Part shown: positions 24,104 to 33,485 of the stretch, piece after piece
Layout: every line of letters begins with the position of its first letter
Numbering within the stretch: the stretch's first letter is position 1
Source of the DNA: Nocardia brasiliensis
GTDB lineage: Bacteria > Actinomycetota > Actinomycetes > Mycobacteriales > Mycobacteriaceae
Direction: 5' to 3'
Length of the DNA stretch: 64,000 nucleotides
Assembly: GCF_011801125.1 (NCBI RefSeq)
Contig: NZ_CP046171.1
Coordinates: 4,340,001 to 4,404,000, forward strand
Notes under the pieces: generated by a model
Told to the model about the DNA's origin: nothing
The model's input: the letters and a program-made list of their open reading frames with translations, nothing else
Database searches by the model: none
Translations under genes and position numbers: made by a program

Positions 24104-24751
24104 GTGACCACGGACTTCGATGCGGGCACGGTGACCGCGATCGAGTTGCCCACCGTCGAGACGGCAACGGCACGCGCCGCGCGGGAGGTGGCGCGGCAGT
24201 ACTGCACGCCGTCGCTGTTCCATCATTGCGCGCGATCGTTCGTCTGGGCGGCGTTGCTCGCGCAGGCCGAATCCATCACGATCGACGCCGAGTTGCTCTA
24301 TGTGGCCGCGATGTTCCACGACATCGGGCTGGTACCCGAATTCGACAGCCACACCGTGGATTTCGAGGACGCGGGCGGACATGTCGCCGCCGTGTTCGCC
24401 GCGGGCGCCGGCTGGCAGGCCCGGCGCGGGCAACGGCTGCACGAGATCATCGTGCGCCACATGTGGGACCACGTCGACGTGGCACTGGATCCCGAAGGAC
24501 ACCTGCTCGCCCGCTCGACGGGGCTCGATATCACCGGACGCGACGCCGAGCTGATCCCGCCCGCGGTGCGCGCGCTGGTCACGACGCGCTGGCCCAGACT
24601 GGAGCTGGCCGACGAATTCACCGCCTGCTTCGACCGTCAGGCCGCACGAAAGCCGCACAGCTCGGCCGCGGCGGCCATGCGAAACGGGTTGGCGCGCAAG
24701 CTGTCCGACAACCCGCTCGGCCGGGTGTCCGGAGCGCCGGGCGCGCGCTGA
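24104..24751 (+). CDS. HD-domain hydrolase, cyanamide-hydratase-like
   Basis: 215 residues from GTG at 24104, chosen because AGGAGGT sits 6 bp upstream. An HD metal-binding domain is visible: His in SLFHHCARSF (residues 40-41), the paired His-Asp in MFHDIGL (72-73), and further His residues in HEIIVRHMWDH. The SLFHHCARSF-to-HDIGL spacing and the pattern around it resemble cyanamide hydratase-type HD proteins, which hydrate small nitrile-like molecules. Actual substrate unknown. Transcribed divergently from the DJ-1/AraC regulator and stopped by a strong hairpin just after the stop codon. Confidence 0.85.
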   Translation: MTTDFDAGTVTAIELPTVETATARAAREVARQYCTPSLFHHCARSFVWAALLAQAESITIDAELLYVAAMFHDIGLVPEFDSHTVDFEDAGGHVAAVFAAGAGWQARRGQRLHEIIVRHMWDHVDVALDPEGHLLARSTGLDITGRDAELIPPAVRALVTTRWPRLELADEFTACFDRQAARKPHSSAAAAMRNGLARKLSDNPLGRVSGAPGAR

Positions 24752-24752
24752 C

Positions 24753-24783
24753 CGAGGGCCCCGACCACCGGTCGGGGCCCTCG
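24753..24783. terminator. Bidirectional hairpin terminator
   Basis: Perfect 14-bp GC-rich stem (24753-24766 with 24770-24783) and a 3-base loop, directly after the HD gene stop and in front of the 3' end of the convergent methyltransferase gene. No long T tract, as is usual in actinobacteria. Confidence 0.8.
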
Positions 24784-24816
24784 CCCTACGCGCCGATCAC
24801 CGGCAGCCGCGCCGGG

Positions 24817-25530
24817 TCACCGCCGTTTGACCTCCAGCAGCCAGACCGGCAGCAGCATGCCGTCCTCGCCCTCGAACTCCGGGAACAGCTCGCTCCCGAG
24901 CAGATCCCAAAATGCTTGCGGCGGTTTGAGAGCGGAAATCTTGTCCCGCCGCAGCTCGAGAATCTCCCAGGTCGGCGCGCAGAACACCGACCGATATTCC
25001 GCCTCGCCGAGGGTGTACGGGGCATAGGTCTCGCTGCCCGGTGATTTGGCGAAGCAGAACTGAATCAACCGGCCACCCGGCCGCAGAACGCGCGCGAGCG
25101 CTTCCCAATGCGCCTTGCGCTGTTGCTCATCGAGACAGTGCACGAGCGCGCTGCTCACGACCGTGTCGAACGAGGCCTCGTACCCGTCGAGCACGGTCAC
25201 GTCGGCCACCTCGAACGTGGCGGCCACATCGCGCTCGGCCGCCAGGTCGCGAGCCTTGCCGATGACCGTCGGCGAGATGTCGACGCCCGTCACCCGATAG
25301 CCGAGTCCGGCCAGATAGACCGCGGTATCGCCACGGCCGCAACCGACGTCGAGCACGTCACCCCGCACGTGCCCGGCACGCTCGAGCTCGACGAGAATCG
25401 GTTGCGGCCGGTCGATCTCCCACGGCATCTTCGCCATGACAACGCCGGGGCCGAGCACCCCGGTGGAGTAGGCCTCCTCGAAATCAACCTTTGTCGGATC
25501 CATAGCCAGTTTTGCGTTACCTTCGGTCAC
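24817..25530 (-). CDS. SAM-dependent class I methyltransferase
   Basis: About 237 residues. Rossmann-type SAM-binding motif DVLDVGCGRGDTAVYLA with acidic motif II TGVDIS, then VLRPGGRLIQFCF. This is a type-11/25 small-molecule methyltransferase with a long C-terminal cap (EYRSVFCAPTWEILELRRDKIS). The start is uncertain: GTG at 25530 lies 9 bp from GAAGGG; GTG at 25539 and ATG at 25503 are alternatives. It is not tightly coupled to either NRPS operon (a 300-bp gap separates it from the GNAT gene), so a tailoring role is possible but unproven. Confidence 0.9.
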   Translation of the reverse strand: MTEGNAKLAMDPTKVDFEEAYSTGVLGPGVVMAKMPWEIDRPQPILVELERAGHVRGDVLDVGCGRGDTAVYLAGLGYRVTGVDISPTVIGKARDLAAERDVAATFEVADVTVLDGYEASFDTVVSSALVHCLDEQQRKAHWEALARVLRPGGRLIQFCFAKSPGSETYAPYTLGEAEYRSVFCAPTWEILELRRDKISALKPPQAFWDLLGSELFPEFEGEDGMLLPVWLLEVKRR

Positions 25531-25842
25531 GACGACCACCCCTTCACCTAGTTACGAATTCAACACCCGAACCCTATCCAGACGGCCGTGTTTCCGAATG
25601 CGACTACTGCGGACTATGTCACGTCGCGAAAATTGGGTGCGCCAATTCGTCACTACACGAAACATCAAGTGGCACAGATCATCTGCGCTTCCACCTGCAT
25701 ATTCATCCAGCGGGGTTGACAAAGTGTGATTCAGCTGCACCCTTTTCGCGAGCAATTCCAAAGGCGAAACGCACGGGATAGCCACCGCCGCAACTCGTTC
25801 GAAACACCGAGACGACACGGGCGACCGTGCATGTCACCGAGC
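25531..25842. promoter_or_regulatory. Lower-GC intergenic region upstream of the methyltransferase
   Basis: Roughly 310 bp of visibly lower GC than its surroundings, between the end of the GNAT gene and the methyltransferase start. It must hold the methyltransferase promoter. A TTGACA hexamer occurs on the plus strand near 25716, but no plus-strand gene follows. An 88-codon minus frame here has no recognisable family. Confidence 0.45.
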
Positions 25843-26589
25843 TCAGTGCGACGGCGAGTAACCGAAGGGCCGAGTCCGGGTGACGAGCCGGAAGCCCAAT
25901 CGACGCAGGATGGGTTCCGAGGTGGGCAGGGCGTCCACATAGACGTGGCCGCGGCCGGCCGAAAATGATTGGGCCAGCCGGGAGTTCACCAGGTCGGTGT
26001 AGAGTCCGCGCCTGCGGAACTCGGGCTTGCTGCGCCCGCCTGCCAGCTCGGCGAGGCCCGGTGTCGCGCCGAAATGCAAGCGCCCGCAGGAGGCGGGGAC
26101 GTCGCCCAGATAGGCGATGTGGACGAACACGCTGCCGTCGAGTTGCGCGCGCAGCTGCTCGATCTGCCGCTCGACGTGGGAACGCCCTGTCGCACGCAGG
26201 ATTTCGGCCACATCGGCGAGCTCGTCGGCCGCGGAGTCGGCCACCCTGATACGCCGGTCGTCCGCGAGGGCCACCGGATCGTCCGGCGGGTCGACGCGCA
26301 CGAGCACCGACTCGACCGGCTCCGGTTCGAAACCTGCCTGCTCGAGCGCCCGTTCAAGCCCAGGCACCGCGTCGTGTTCGTAGGTCTTCCATTCCAGTTC
26401 GTAGCCCGCGCGGTCGGCGGCGGCGACCTCGCGGGCGACCAGCGCGGTGGGATCGTCTGAGGTCTCGTACACGTAGCTGATCCGGCACTCGGACCGGTCG
26501 CGCGACCACTCCCGGACCACATCACCGGTTTCGTCGCGCTCCCCGGCAGTGCGCCGCTCGGCGTCGAGGCGCCGCAGAGCGTCGCTCAC
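25843..26589 (-). CDS. GNAT-family N-acetyltransferase
   Basis: 248 residues from GTG at 26589, which overlaps the KS-NRPS stop by GTGA, so it is translationally coupled as the last gene of the right-hand operon. The C-terminal half has a GNAT fold: VFVHIAYLGDVPASCGRL strand pair, acetyl-CoA loop region KPEFRRRGLYTDLVNSRL, then HVYVDALPTSEPILRRLGF. The N-terminal half is a second, less conserved GNAT-like segment. Position suggests acetylation of the peptide or of a building block (for example the side-chain amine of diaminopropionate), or self-resistance. Which of these applies is inference. Confidence 0.88.
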   Translation of the reverse strand: MSDALRRLDAERRTAGERDETGDVVREWSRDRSECRISYVYETSDDPTALVAREVAAADRAGYELEWKTYEHDAVPGLERALEQAGFEPEPVESVLVRVDPPDDPVALADDRRIRVADSAADELADVAEILRATGRSHVERQIEQLRAQLDGSVFVHIAYLGDVPASCGRLHFGATPGLAELAGGRSKPEFRRRGLYTDLVNSRLAQSFSAGRGHVYVDALPTSEPILRRLGFRLVTRTRPFGYSPSH

Positions 26590-29500
26590 AGCCGCGCCCC
26601 CTCGGTGGCGAGCGCGGCGGTGACCTCGGCGGGCGGGACCTCGTCGATCAGCAGGTCGATGCCGGCGCACAGGCGGTCGGCCAGCGCCTCTACGGTGCGA
26701 GCCGCGAACAATTCGGTGTTGTAGGTGATGACGATCTCCAGAGTGTCGGGGGTCCGGCCGAAGGTGATCTGCAGCTCGGCTTCCTTGGCGCGGCGGGGGA
26801 GTTCGCGCGGCAGCAGTGTGAACGACCGGCCGTGCGTGGCGGGGTCGGCGGCCCATTCGTCGAACGCGATCATCACATCGAACAGCGGGCTGCGATCGGC
26901 GCCGCGACGCCACCCGAGGTCGCGCATGATCGAGCCGTACGGGTACTCCTGATAGGCGAACGCGCGCAACACCTCGCGTTGCGCCTCCCGCAGCACCTCC
27001 CCGACCGACGCATCGGCCGCGTGACGCAGCCGCATGGGCACGATGCTCAGATAGTTGCCGATCTGGTCCTCGAACTCGACCCGGTCTCGCCCGCGCGCAT
27101 AGGTGCCGATCACCAGATCGGTGCGCCCGGTCTCGGCGAAAAGCAGCAGTGCGACGGCCGTTCGAGCCACCACGAAGCCGGTCGCGCCGTGCCGCCTGGC
27201 GAGTTCGTCGAACGCGGCCGCACGCTCGGCGGGCAGCGTCCGGTAGCACCGGGCGCCGGGCAGCGTCGTCGTTTCCGGACGCGGGTAGTCGGTCCGCAGT
27301 GCGAGATCAACGCTCGCGCCCGCCAATTCCGCTTGCCAGAAGGCGCGGGCGCGCGCCGCGTCCGCTTCCGCCGACCGCCGGGCCGCGGCGAATTCCTTGT
27401 ACTGGATCGGCAAGGCGGGCAGTTCGGCCGCTTCGGTGGACAGCCCGTCGTAGATCGTGACGAGCTCGTCCTTCAGCACCTCGACCGAACGACCGTCCGA
27501 GGCCAATTGGTGCATCGAAATCAGCAGCGACGCATCGCCGGAGCCGGTGTGCAGCAGGTCGACACGAATCGGCGCCTCCTTGGTCAAGTCGAACGGTGTG
27601 TCGATTCGCCCCGCGACGAACGCGGAAACGGCCTGTTCGTCGGCCAATTCGTGCGAGTCGACCGGGGTGGCGAGCGCGCCGGCCGGATGCACGATCAGCC
27701 GGGCGGCCGCGAGATCGTAGGTCGTGCGCAGGCTCTCGTGCCGGGACAGCAGCATCGCCACAGTCTGCCGCAGCCGCGGCAGGTCGATCGCGCCGACCAC
27801 GTCGAACAGGTCGTTGCGGTGGAACGCGGCCGGAACCGCACTCGACGACTCGAGGTCGAGCAGCAGCCGCTGACCGGGCGCGACCGGATAGCTGCCCGGC
27901 CCGCCGAGGGATGTCAGCACCGCCGACGCGCTTCCCGGCGCGATCACCGCGGCCAGACCGGCGATCGTCGGATGGGTGAAGATGTCGGCGAGGGTGAGTT
28001 CCGCGGCCAGCTCGGCGCGCACCCGCGACAACAGCCGGATCGCGCTCAGCGAGTTCCCGCCGAGGTCGAGAAAGCGGTCGTGCACGCCGACCGGCCGCTG
28101 CAACACCTCTTCCCAGAGGCGCACCAGCTCGTATTCGACCGCCGACGCGGGCGCGCGGTCGTGTGCCGCCGCGGACTCGGTGGTCGAGCCAAGTCGTTCG
28201 AGCGCCTTGCGGTCGGTTTTTCCGTTGGGTGTCAACGGGATTCGCGGAATTTCGATCAGCTCCGGCACCATGTAGTGCGGCAACTGGGCAGTCAGGTACG
28301 CGGCGCACTCGTCGAGCGGCGCGCCCGGATCCTCGCGCACGACGAAGGCGACGAGACGGTCGCGCTCGTCCGTGGTCACGACCGCGCAGGCGCGCACCGA
28401 CGGCGCGACCGAGACGCGATGCTCGATCGCCCCGAGATCGACCCGGAAGCCGCGGACCTTCACCTGATTGTCCTTGCGGCCGATCAGTTCCAGAGTACCG
28501 TCGCCACGCCAGCGGCCGAGATCACCCGTCCGGTACATCCGCCGGTCCGCATCGAACGGGTCCGGCCCGAAGACTCTGGCGGTCTGCTCGGGGGCGTGCA
28601 GGTAGCCGCGACCGACCGCGACACCGGAGACACAGATCTCCCCCGGCTCGCCGCGCGGCACCAGGCGGCCGCGGCCGTCGAGGATGTAGATCGCGGTGTT
28701 GCGGATCGGGCGGCCGAGCGGCACCGAGCCGGAGTCGACGGGCGCGGTGATGATGTGGTGGGTGATGTCGTCGGATGCCTCGGTCGGCCCGTAGGCATTG
28801 ACGACCGGAACGGCGGGAAAGGCCCGTAGCCAATCGTTCACGATCTTCGGCTGCACCACCTCGCCGGTGACGAGCAGCCATTCGAGCGTGCGGATCTCGT
28901 GCTCGCGCCAGCTGTCGAGCACCGCGGCGAGATACGACGGCACGACCTCGAGTACTGTCACACCATCGCACTCGAGCCGGTCGCGCAGCGAAATCGGTTC
29001 GAGCTGTAGCGATTCCGGATAGATCACGGTGCGTCCGCCAACGAACGGGGCGGCGAACATCTGCCAGACCGAGATGTCGAAGCTGTTCGACGCGGTCTGC
29101 GCGACTACGCTGTTTTCGTTCAGCCGCAGATCATCGATCTTGGCGTGCAAGTGGTTGAGCATCCCGGCGTGCTCGACCATCGCGCCCTTGGGCGCACCGG
29201 TGGACCCCGAGGTGTAGATGACGTAGGCCAGACCGGAGGCTTCGGGATCGGGCCGGGGTAGCTCGGCGCCGGACTCGGTATCGGCGGCGCCCTCGGCGAG
29301 ATCCAGCAGCGTCGCGGTCGTCGGCGCCAGCCCCGCGGGCATATTCGCGCGATCGACCAGCGCCAGCTTCGCGCCCGACGCCTCGATCACCGAGGCCGCG
29401 TACGCGGCAGGATGTTTGGGATCGATCGGCAGATAGGCGGCGCCGCACTTCCAGATCGCGAGGATCGACTCGACCACCGCGACCGCGCGGTCCAGCACCA

Positions 29501-32500
29501 CGGCGACGATATCGCCCGCGCCGATTCCGTTGCGGCCCAACAGCCGTGCCATCTGGTTCGCCCGGTGATCCAGCTCGGCGAAGCTGCGCTGCCCCTGCGG
29601 TCCGATCAGGCAGACGCGATCGGGGGCGGTCGCCGCGAAACGTTCGATAGCATGGTGGATCCGGACCGACGCGTCGAACGGCACCGAGCGATACCCGACG
29701 GCCAGCAGGTCCTGGTGGGTGCGCGGACCCACCAGCGGCAGGTCCGCGAGCGGGTCGTCCGGCGCGGCGAGCAGCACCTCCAGCAGGCCGACATAGCCGT
29801 CCCACAGCAGGCCGATCGCTTCCTCGTCGAAAAGGCCGGTGTCGTAACGGATTACCGCGTTCAGGCCGTCGGCGTGTTCGGACAGCATGATGTTGATCGG
29901 GAAAACGCTGGTTTCCAACGTGACCGGCAGCGCCGTCGCCGTCGGACCCGCGTCCGGTGCCGCGGCGCCCTCGGCGAACTGTTCGAACTCGATCAGCACG
30001 TCGAAAAGGTGGGGGGCGCTCAGTCGCTCGCTCCGCCGCAGTTCCGCGACCAACTCCTCGTAGGTGAACGCGCCGTGCCCGGCGGCCAGGCGCAGCTCCG
30101 CCCGCACCGCCGCGTCCAGATCCTTCAGGCTGTGCCGCTGCTGCACCGCCACTCGCAGCGCGACCGTGCGCACGAACATTCCGACGGTGTGCTCCACCGA
30201 CTCTCGGTTGCGGCCCGACAGCGAGGTCCCGAGCACGACCTCGCCGCTGTCGGTGTGCCGGGCGAAGTACGCCGCGAACACGGCGCAGGTCGCGACGAAC
30301 GTGCTCGTCGACTGGGCCCGGGTGAACCGCTGCAGCCGCTCCCACACACCGTCGGTCAAACCGTATGTCCGATAGGCGCCGCGGAAATCGCGGGCCGCGC
30401 CCGCGCGGGCGGGCAGCCGGATCGGCGCGGGCACCTCCGCGAAGCGCCGCAGCCAATACTCCTGGGCGGCCGTCTTCGACCGGCCGGACTGCTCGAGTTC
30501 GACCAGCAGCTCTTCGCGATAGTCACCGGCGTCCGGCAGGACCGCCTGCGTCCCGGTGGCATTCGCGCGGTAGAGGGCGAACAGATCACGCACCAGGATG
30601 TCCAGCGACCAACCGTCGGCGACGAGATGGTGCGTGCTCACGGTCAGCACCGACTGGTCGTCGAGGAAGGTGGCCAGGTGCGCGCGGAACAGCTGTCCCT
30701 GTGCCAGATCGAACGGGCGCTCGGCGATCGCACGGCTCTCGGCGATCACCACCGCGGCCTCCGGCAGCGCTCGCGCCTCGACCGTGGTCGTGAACGGCGC
30801 CGCCGGACGCACTCGCGGAAACTCCTGCCGGACAACGTCGTCGTGGTGGGTGAACGCCACCCGCAATGCGGCATGGCGGTGCAGCAGCTGATCGACCGCC
30901 GCGCGCATCGCCTCGGTGTCGACCGGCCCGTCGAGCTGGAAGCTGCGGGTCAGGTTGAATGCGACCGAGCCGCCCTCGAATTGGGCGGCCACCCAGATCT
31001 GTTGCTGGGCCGAGCTCAACGCGAACGGCCCGTGCGTGTCCGTGACGACGACCTCGGGTGCGGGCGCACCTGCCTGCGCCCGCACCTCGTCGATATGCTG
31101 TGCGAGGGCGCGCGGCGTCTCATGATCGAAGATCGCGAACTGGTCGAGGGCGATGCCGTACTCGCTCTGGATGCGGTTGAGCACCTGCAGACCGCTGATC
31201 GAATCCCCGCCGATGTCGAAAAACGACTCGTCGGGATCGACGGTGTCCAGGCCGAGGACACGCTTCCACGCGTCTTCGACCGCGGCGTGCGAGTCACGCA
31301 CCGGCGCGTCCGCCGTCGCTCGCTCGGTGCGTTCCGTGGCCACCGCGATCCGCTCGATCCAGCACCTGATGCGCTGGAACTGGTAGGGCGGCAGCTCGAT
31401 TCGCCGTCCGTCCCCCGCGGTCGCGGCCCAGTCCCACGCCACCCCGAGCGTGTACAGCCGGGCGAGGACGTCGAGATAGCCGCGCTCGCCGTCGCCGAAC
31501 GCGACCACGGGATAGTCGCTGAGACCGCGCGCGGCCAGCTGCCGGGACACCGTCGACAGCGGGCCCGCCTCGACGAAGACGACCCGCTCGCCCGCGAGCT
31601 TGCCGAGCAGCCGATCGACCCGATCCGCCAGTTCTCCGGCCACCTCCGGTGCCGGCGCGGCGGCGAGTTCGACTGCCTCGGCGAGCCCGACCCGGCCGCG
31701 GCAGGCATCGAGCACCAGCTTGCCCGCGCCCTCGCCGACCACGTGCTGGAAGCTCAGCCCGATCGCCTCGAAGTGGCCGTACAGCGCGTACTGGAAGGCG
31801 AAGCCGCGGTTGTGCCCGACACCCGCCTCGGCCGCCGCCGCGGCGCAGTCGGCGTAGCGGCGCTCGAACACCGGGCTCATCCGCCGCAATGCGGTGACGA
31901 GCGCGTCGGAGGCGTGGCACTCGCCCGAAACGATCAGTCCGACAGCGGTTTCCGGTGGCTCCACCGCGGCGTCCGAAATTGATGGCAGCAGTGCCCCACG
32001 CAACTCCGCGAGATCGGTCGCGGTGAGCGCGTACCGATACCGGTAGTGGTCACGACCGCCGACGAGGGTCGCCTGCAGGTCGGCCAACCGCGTGCCGGGA
32101 TGGGCGTCCAGCCAGCGACGCAGCGCGTCGAGGTTCGCTCGCAGCGACTCGATGCTCTTGGCCGACACCGGAATCCAGGCCGCGTCGGCGGTAACCGGGC
32201 GGTCCGCCACGACCGGCGCCTGTTCGAGCACCGCGTGCGCGTTGGTGCCCATCACGCCGAACGAACTGACCCCGGCCCGGTGCGGATGGCCGTCGACGAC
32301 CCAGGGCGTGAACTCGCGGGTTACCACGACGGCCGAGTTCTCGAAGTCGATGAGCGGACTCAGCTCCGAGGTGTGCACGTTCGGAAAGAGCACCTCGTTA
32401 CGTAATGCCAAGGTCGCCTTGACGATACCGACCAAGCCCGAAGCACTCCAGGTGTGGCCGATATTGCTCTTCGCCGAGGAGATCGCGCAGAACCGCTTGC

Positions 32501-33485
32501 GGTCGGTGGCGCGCGCGAACGCCCGGTCGATCGCCGCCACCTCGATCGGATCGCCCAGCCGGGTCGCGGTGCCGTGTGCCTCGATGTAGGTGATCGTCGC
32601 CGGATCGATCCGCGCTTTGCGCCAAGCCCGTTCCAGGACTTCGGCTTCGGCGTCCGCGTCGGGCGCGGTCAGCATGCTCGACCGGCCACCGACGTTGTTG
32701 ACCGCGACGCCCTTGAGCACCGAGTGGATGATGTCGTTGTCGCGCAACGCGTCGGCGAGCCGTTTGAGGACGAGCACCACGACGGCCTCGCCGGATCCGG
32801 TGCCGTCGGCATCGGCGGAAAAGCACCGCGTCCGGCCGTCGGCCGAGCGAATGCCGATGTCCGGACCGGTGTCGTCGCCGAGGCGGTCGGGAAACAGATT
32901 CAGACCGGCCGCGCAGCTCAGCGCGATGTCGGCGTCGCCGGTGAGCAGATCGTTGACGGCGAAATGCACCGCGACCAGGCCCGACGAGCAGGACGAGTCG
33001 ATCATCGCCGAGGGTCCGCGCAGGCCGAGGAAGCGCGACACCCGACCGGCCGTCGCCGCCGCGTGACTGCCCATCACCAGGGTGGGCTCCGGCTCGGCGG
33101 CCAGCAGATCGTAGGCGATCTTGGTGTCCGCGACATACACCGAACCGCGTTGCCCGGACAGTGAACTCAGCGGATAGCCGGCGTTGTCGACGGCCTGGCA
33201 GGCGGTCTGCAGCAGCAGCCGGTGCTGGGGCGCCATATTGTTCGCCTCGCCCTTGGCGAAGCCGAAGAAGGCGTGATCGAAGGTGTCGATATCGTCGAGA
33301 TAGCCGAATTCCTGGTAACTCTCGTCCTCCGGCAGCGACGTGCGCCGCATCCGCTCGGCGGAGACCGGCCGGACACTGTCGCGCCCGGCGGCGAGATTGT
33401 CGAAGAACGCACCCAGATCATCGGCTTGCGGCAACCGCGCCGCCATGCCGACGATCGCGATGTCGTGCGGGACGTCAGAAGTCAT
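26586..33485 (-). CDS. Hybrid PKS-NRPS: KS-(inactive AT)-T-C-A-T-C
   Basis: 2299 residues from ATG at 33485 (a TTG two codons upstream is possible), overlapping the preceding NRPS stop. The ketosynthase (8-430) has Cys166 in DSSCSSG, His304 in EAHGTAT and His344 in KSNIGHT. Residues 440-710 align with an acyltransferase, but the GHSLGE motif reads GEGAGK (584-589) and the GQG motif is absent, so it should be inactive. T1 carries GGDSISG (Ser762). A complete C domain (HHLVADG), an A domain (pocket residues read as DIWELTADD, substrate not assigned) and T2 (GGNSLSA) follow. The final C domain (about 1900-2295) reads HQLASDG instead of HHxxxDG. No ketoreductase or thioesterase. The KS probably extends the peptide from the upstream NRPS with malonyl loaded in trans. 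The last C domain may bind or release the chain onto a free amine. Confidence 0.94.
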   Translation of the reverse strand: MTSDVPHDIAIVGMAARLPQADDLGAFFDNLAAGRDSVRPVSAERMRRTSLPEDESYQEFGYLDDIDTFDHAFFGFAKGEANNMAPQHRLLLQTACQAVDNAGYPLSSLSGQRGSVYVADTKIAYDLLAAEPEPTLVMGSHAAATAGRVSRFLGLRGPSAMIDSSCSSGLVAVHFAVNDLLTGDADIALSCAAGLNLFPDRLGDDTGPDIGIRSADGRTRCFSADADGTGSGEAVVVLVLKRLADALRDNDIIHSVLKGVAVNNVGGRSSMLTAPDADAEAEVLERAWRKARIDPATITYIEAHGTATRLGDPIEVAAIDRAFARATDRKRFCAISSAKSNIGHTWSASGLVGIVKATLALRNEVLFPNVHTSELSPLIDFENSAVVVTREFTPWVVDGHPHRAGVSSFGVMGTNAHAVLEQAPVVADRPVTADAAWIPVSAKSIESLRANLDALRRWLDAHPGTRLADLQATLVGGRDHYRYRYALTATDLAELRGALLPSISDAAVEPPETAVGLIVSGECHASDALVTALRRMSPVFERRYADCAAAAAEAGVGHNRGFAFQYALYGHFEAIGLSFQHVVGEGAGKLVLDACRGRVGLAEAVELAAAPAPEVAGELADRVDRLLGKLAGERVVFVEAGPLSTVSRQLAARGLSDYPVVAFGDGERGYLDVLARLYTLGVAWDWAATAGDGRRIELPPYQFQRIRCWIERIAVATERTERATADAPVRDSHAAVEDAWKRVLGLDTVDPDESFFDIGGDSISGLQVLNRIQSEYGIALDQFAIFDHETPRALAQHIDEVRAQAGAPAPEVVVTDTHGPFALSSAQQQIWVAAQFEGGSVAFNLTRSFQLDGPVDTEAMRAAVDQLLHRHAALRVAFTHHDDVVRQEFPRVRPAAPFTTTVEARALPEAAVVIAESRAIAERPFDLAQGQLFRAHLATFLDDQSVLTVSTHHLVADGWSLDILVRDLFALYRANATGTQAVLPDAGDYREELLVELEQSGRSKTAAQEYWLRRFAEVPAPIRLPARAGAARDFRGAYRTYGLTDGVWERLQRFTRAQSTSTFVATCAVFAAYFARHTDSGEVVLGTSLSGRNRESVEHTVGMFVRTVALRVAVQQRHSLKDLDAAVRAELRLAAGHGAFTYEELVAELRRSERLSAPHLFDVLIEFEQFAEGAAAPDAGPTATALPVTLETSVFPINIMLSEHADGLNAVIRYDTGLFDEEAIGLLWDGYVGLLEVLLAAPDDPLADLPLVGPRTHQDLLAVGYRSVPFDASVRIHHAIERFAATAPDRVCLIGPQGQRSFAELDHRANQMARLLGRNGIGAGDIVAVVLDRAVAVVESILAIWKCGAAYLPIDPKHPAAYAASVIEASGAKLALVDRANMPAGLAPTTATLLDLAEGAADTESGAELPRPDPEASGLAYVIYTSGSTGAPKGAMVEHAGMLNHLHAKIDDLRLNENSVVAQTASNSFDISVWQMFAAPFVGGRTVIYPESLQLEPISLRDRLECDGVTVLEVVPSYLAAVLDSWREHEIRTLEWLLVTGEVVQPKIVNDWLRAFPAVPVVNAYGPTEASDDITHHIITAPVDSGSVPLGRPIRNTAIYILDGRGRLVPRGEPGEICVSGVAVGRGYLHAPEQTARVFGPDPFDADRRMYRTGDLGRWRGDGTLELIGRKDNQVKVRGFRVDLGAIEHRVSVAPSVRACAVVTTDERDRLVAFVVREDPGAPLDECAAYLTAQLPHYMVPELIEIPRIPLTPNGKTDRKALERLGSTTESAAAHDRAPASAVEYELVRLWEEVLQRPVGVHDRFLDLGGNSLSAIRLLSRVRAELAAELTLADIFTHPTIAGLAAVIAPGSASAVLTSLGGPGSYPVAPGQRLLLDLESSSAVPAAFHRNDLFDVVGAIDLPRLRQTVAMLLSRHESLRTTYDLAAARLIVHPAGALATPVDSHELADEQAVSAFVAGRIDTPFDLTKEAPIRVDLLHTGSGDASLLISMHQLASDGRSVEVLKDELVTIYDGLSTEAAELPALPIQYKEFAAARRSAEADAARARAFWQAELAGASVDLALRTDYPRPETTTLPGARCYRTLPAERAAAFDELARRHGATGFVVARTAVALLLFAETGRTDLVIGTYARGRDRVEFEDQIGNYLSIVPMRLRHAADASVGEVLREAQREVLRAFAYQEYPYGSIMRDLGWRRGADRSPLFDVMIAFDEWAADPATHGRSFTLLPRELPRRAKEAELQITFGRTPDTLEIVITYNTELFAARTVEALADRLCAGIDLLIDEVPPAEVTAALATEGARL

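Noticed and set aside
25552..25818. 88-codon minus-strand frame upstream of the methyltransferase.
   Set aside because: No recognisable domain and no good ribosome-binding site, in a low-GC intergenic stretch.
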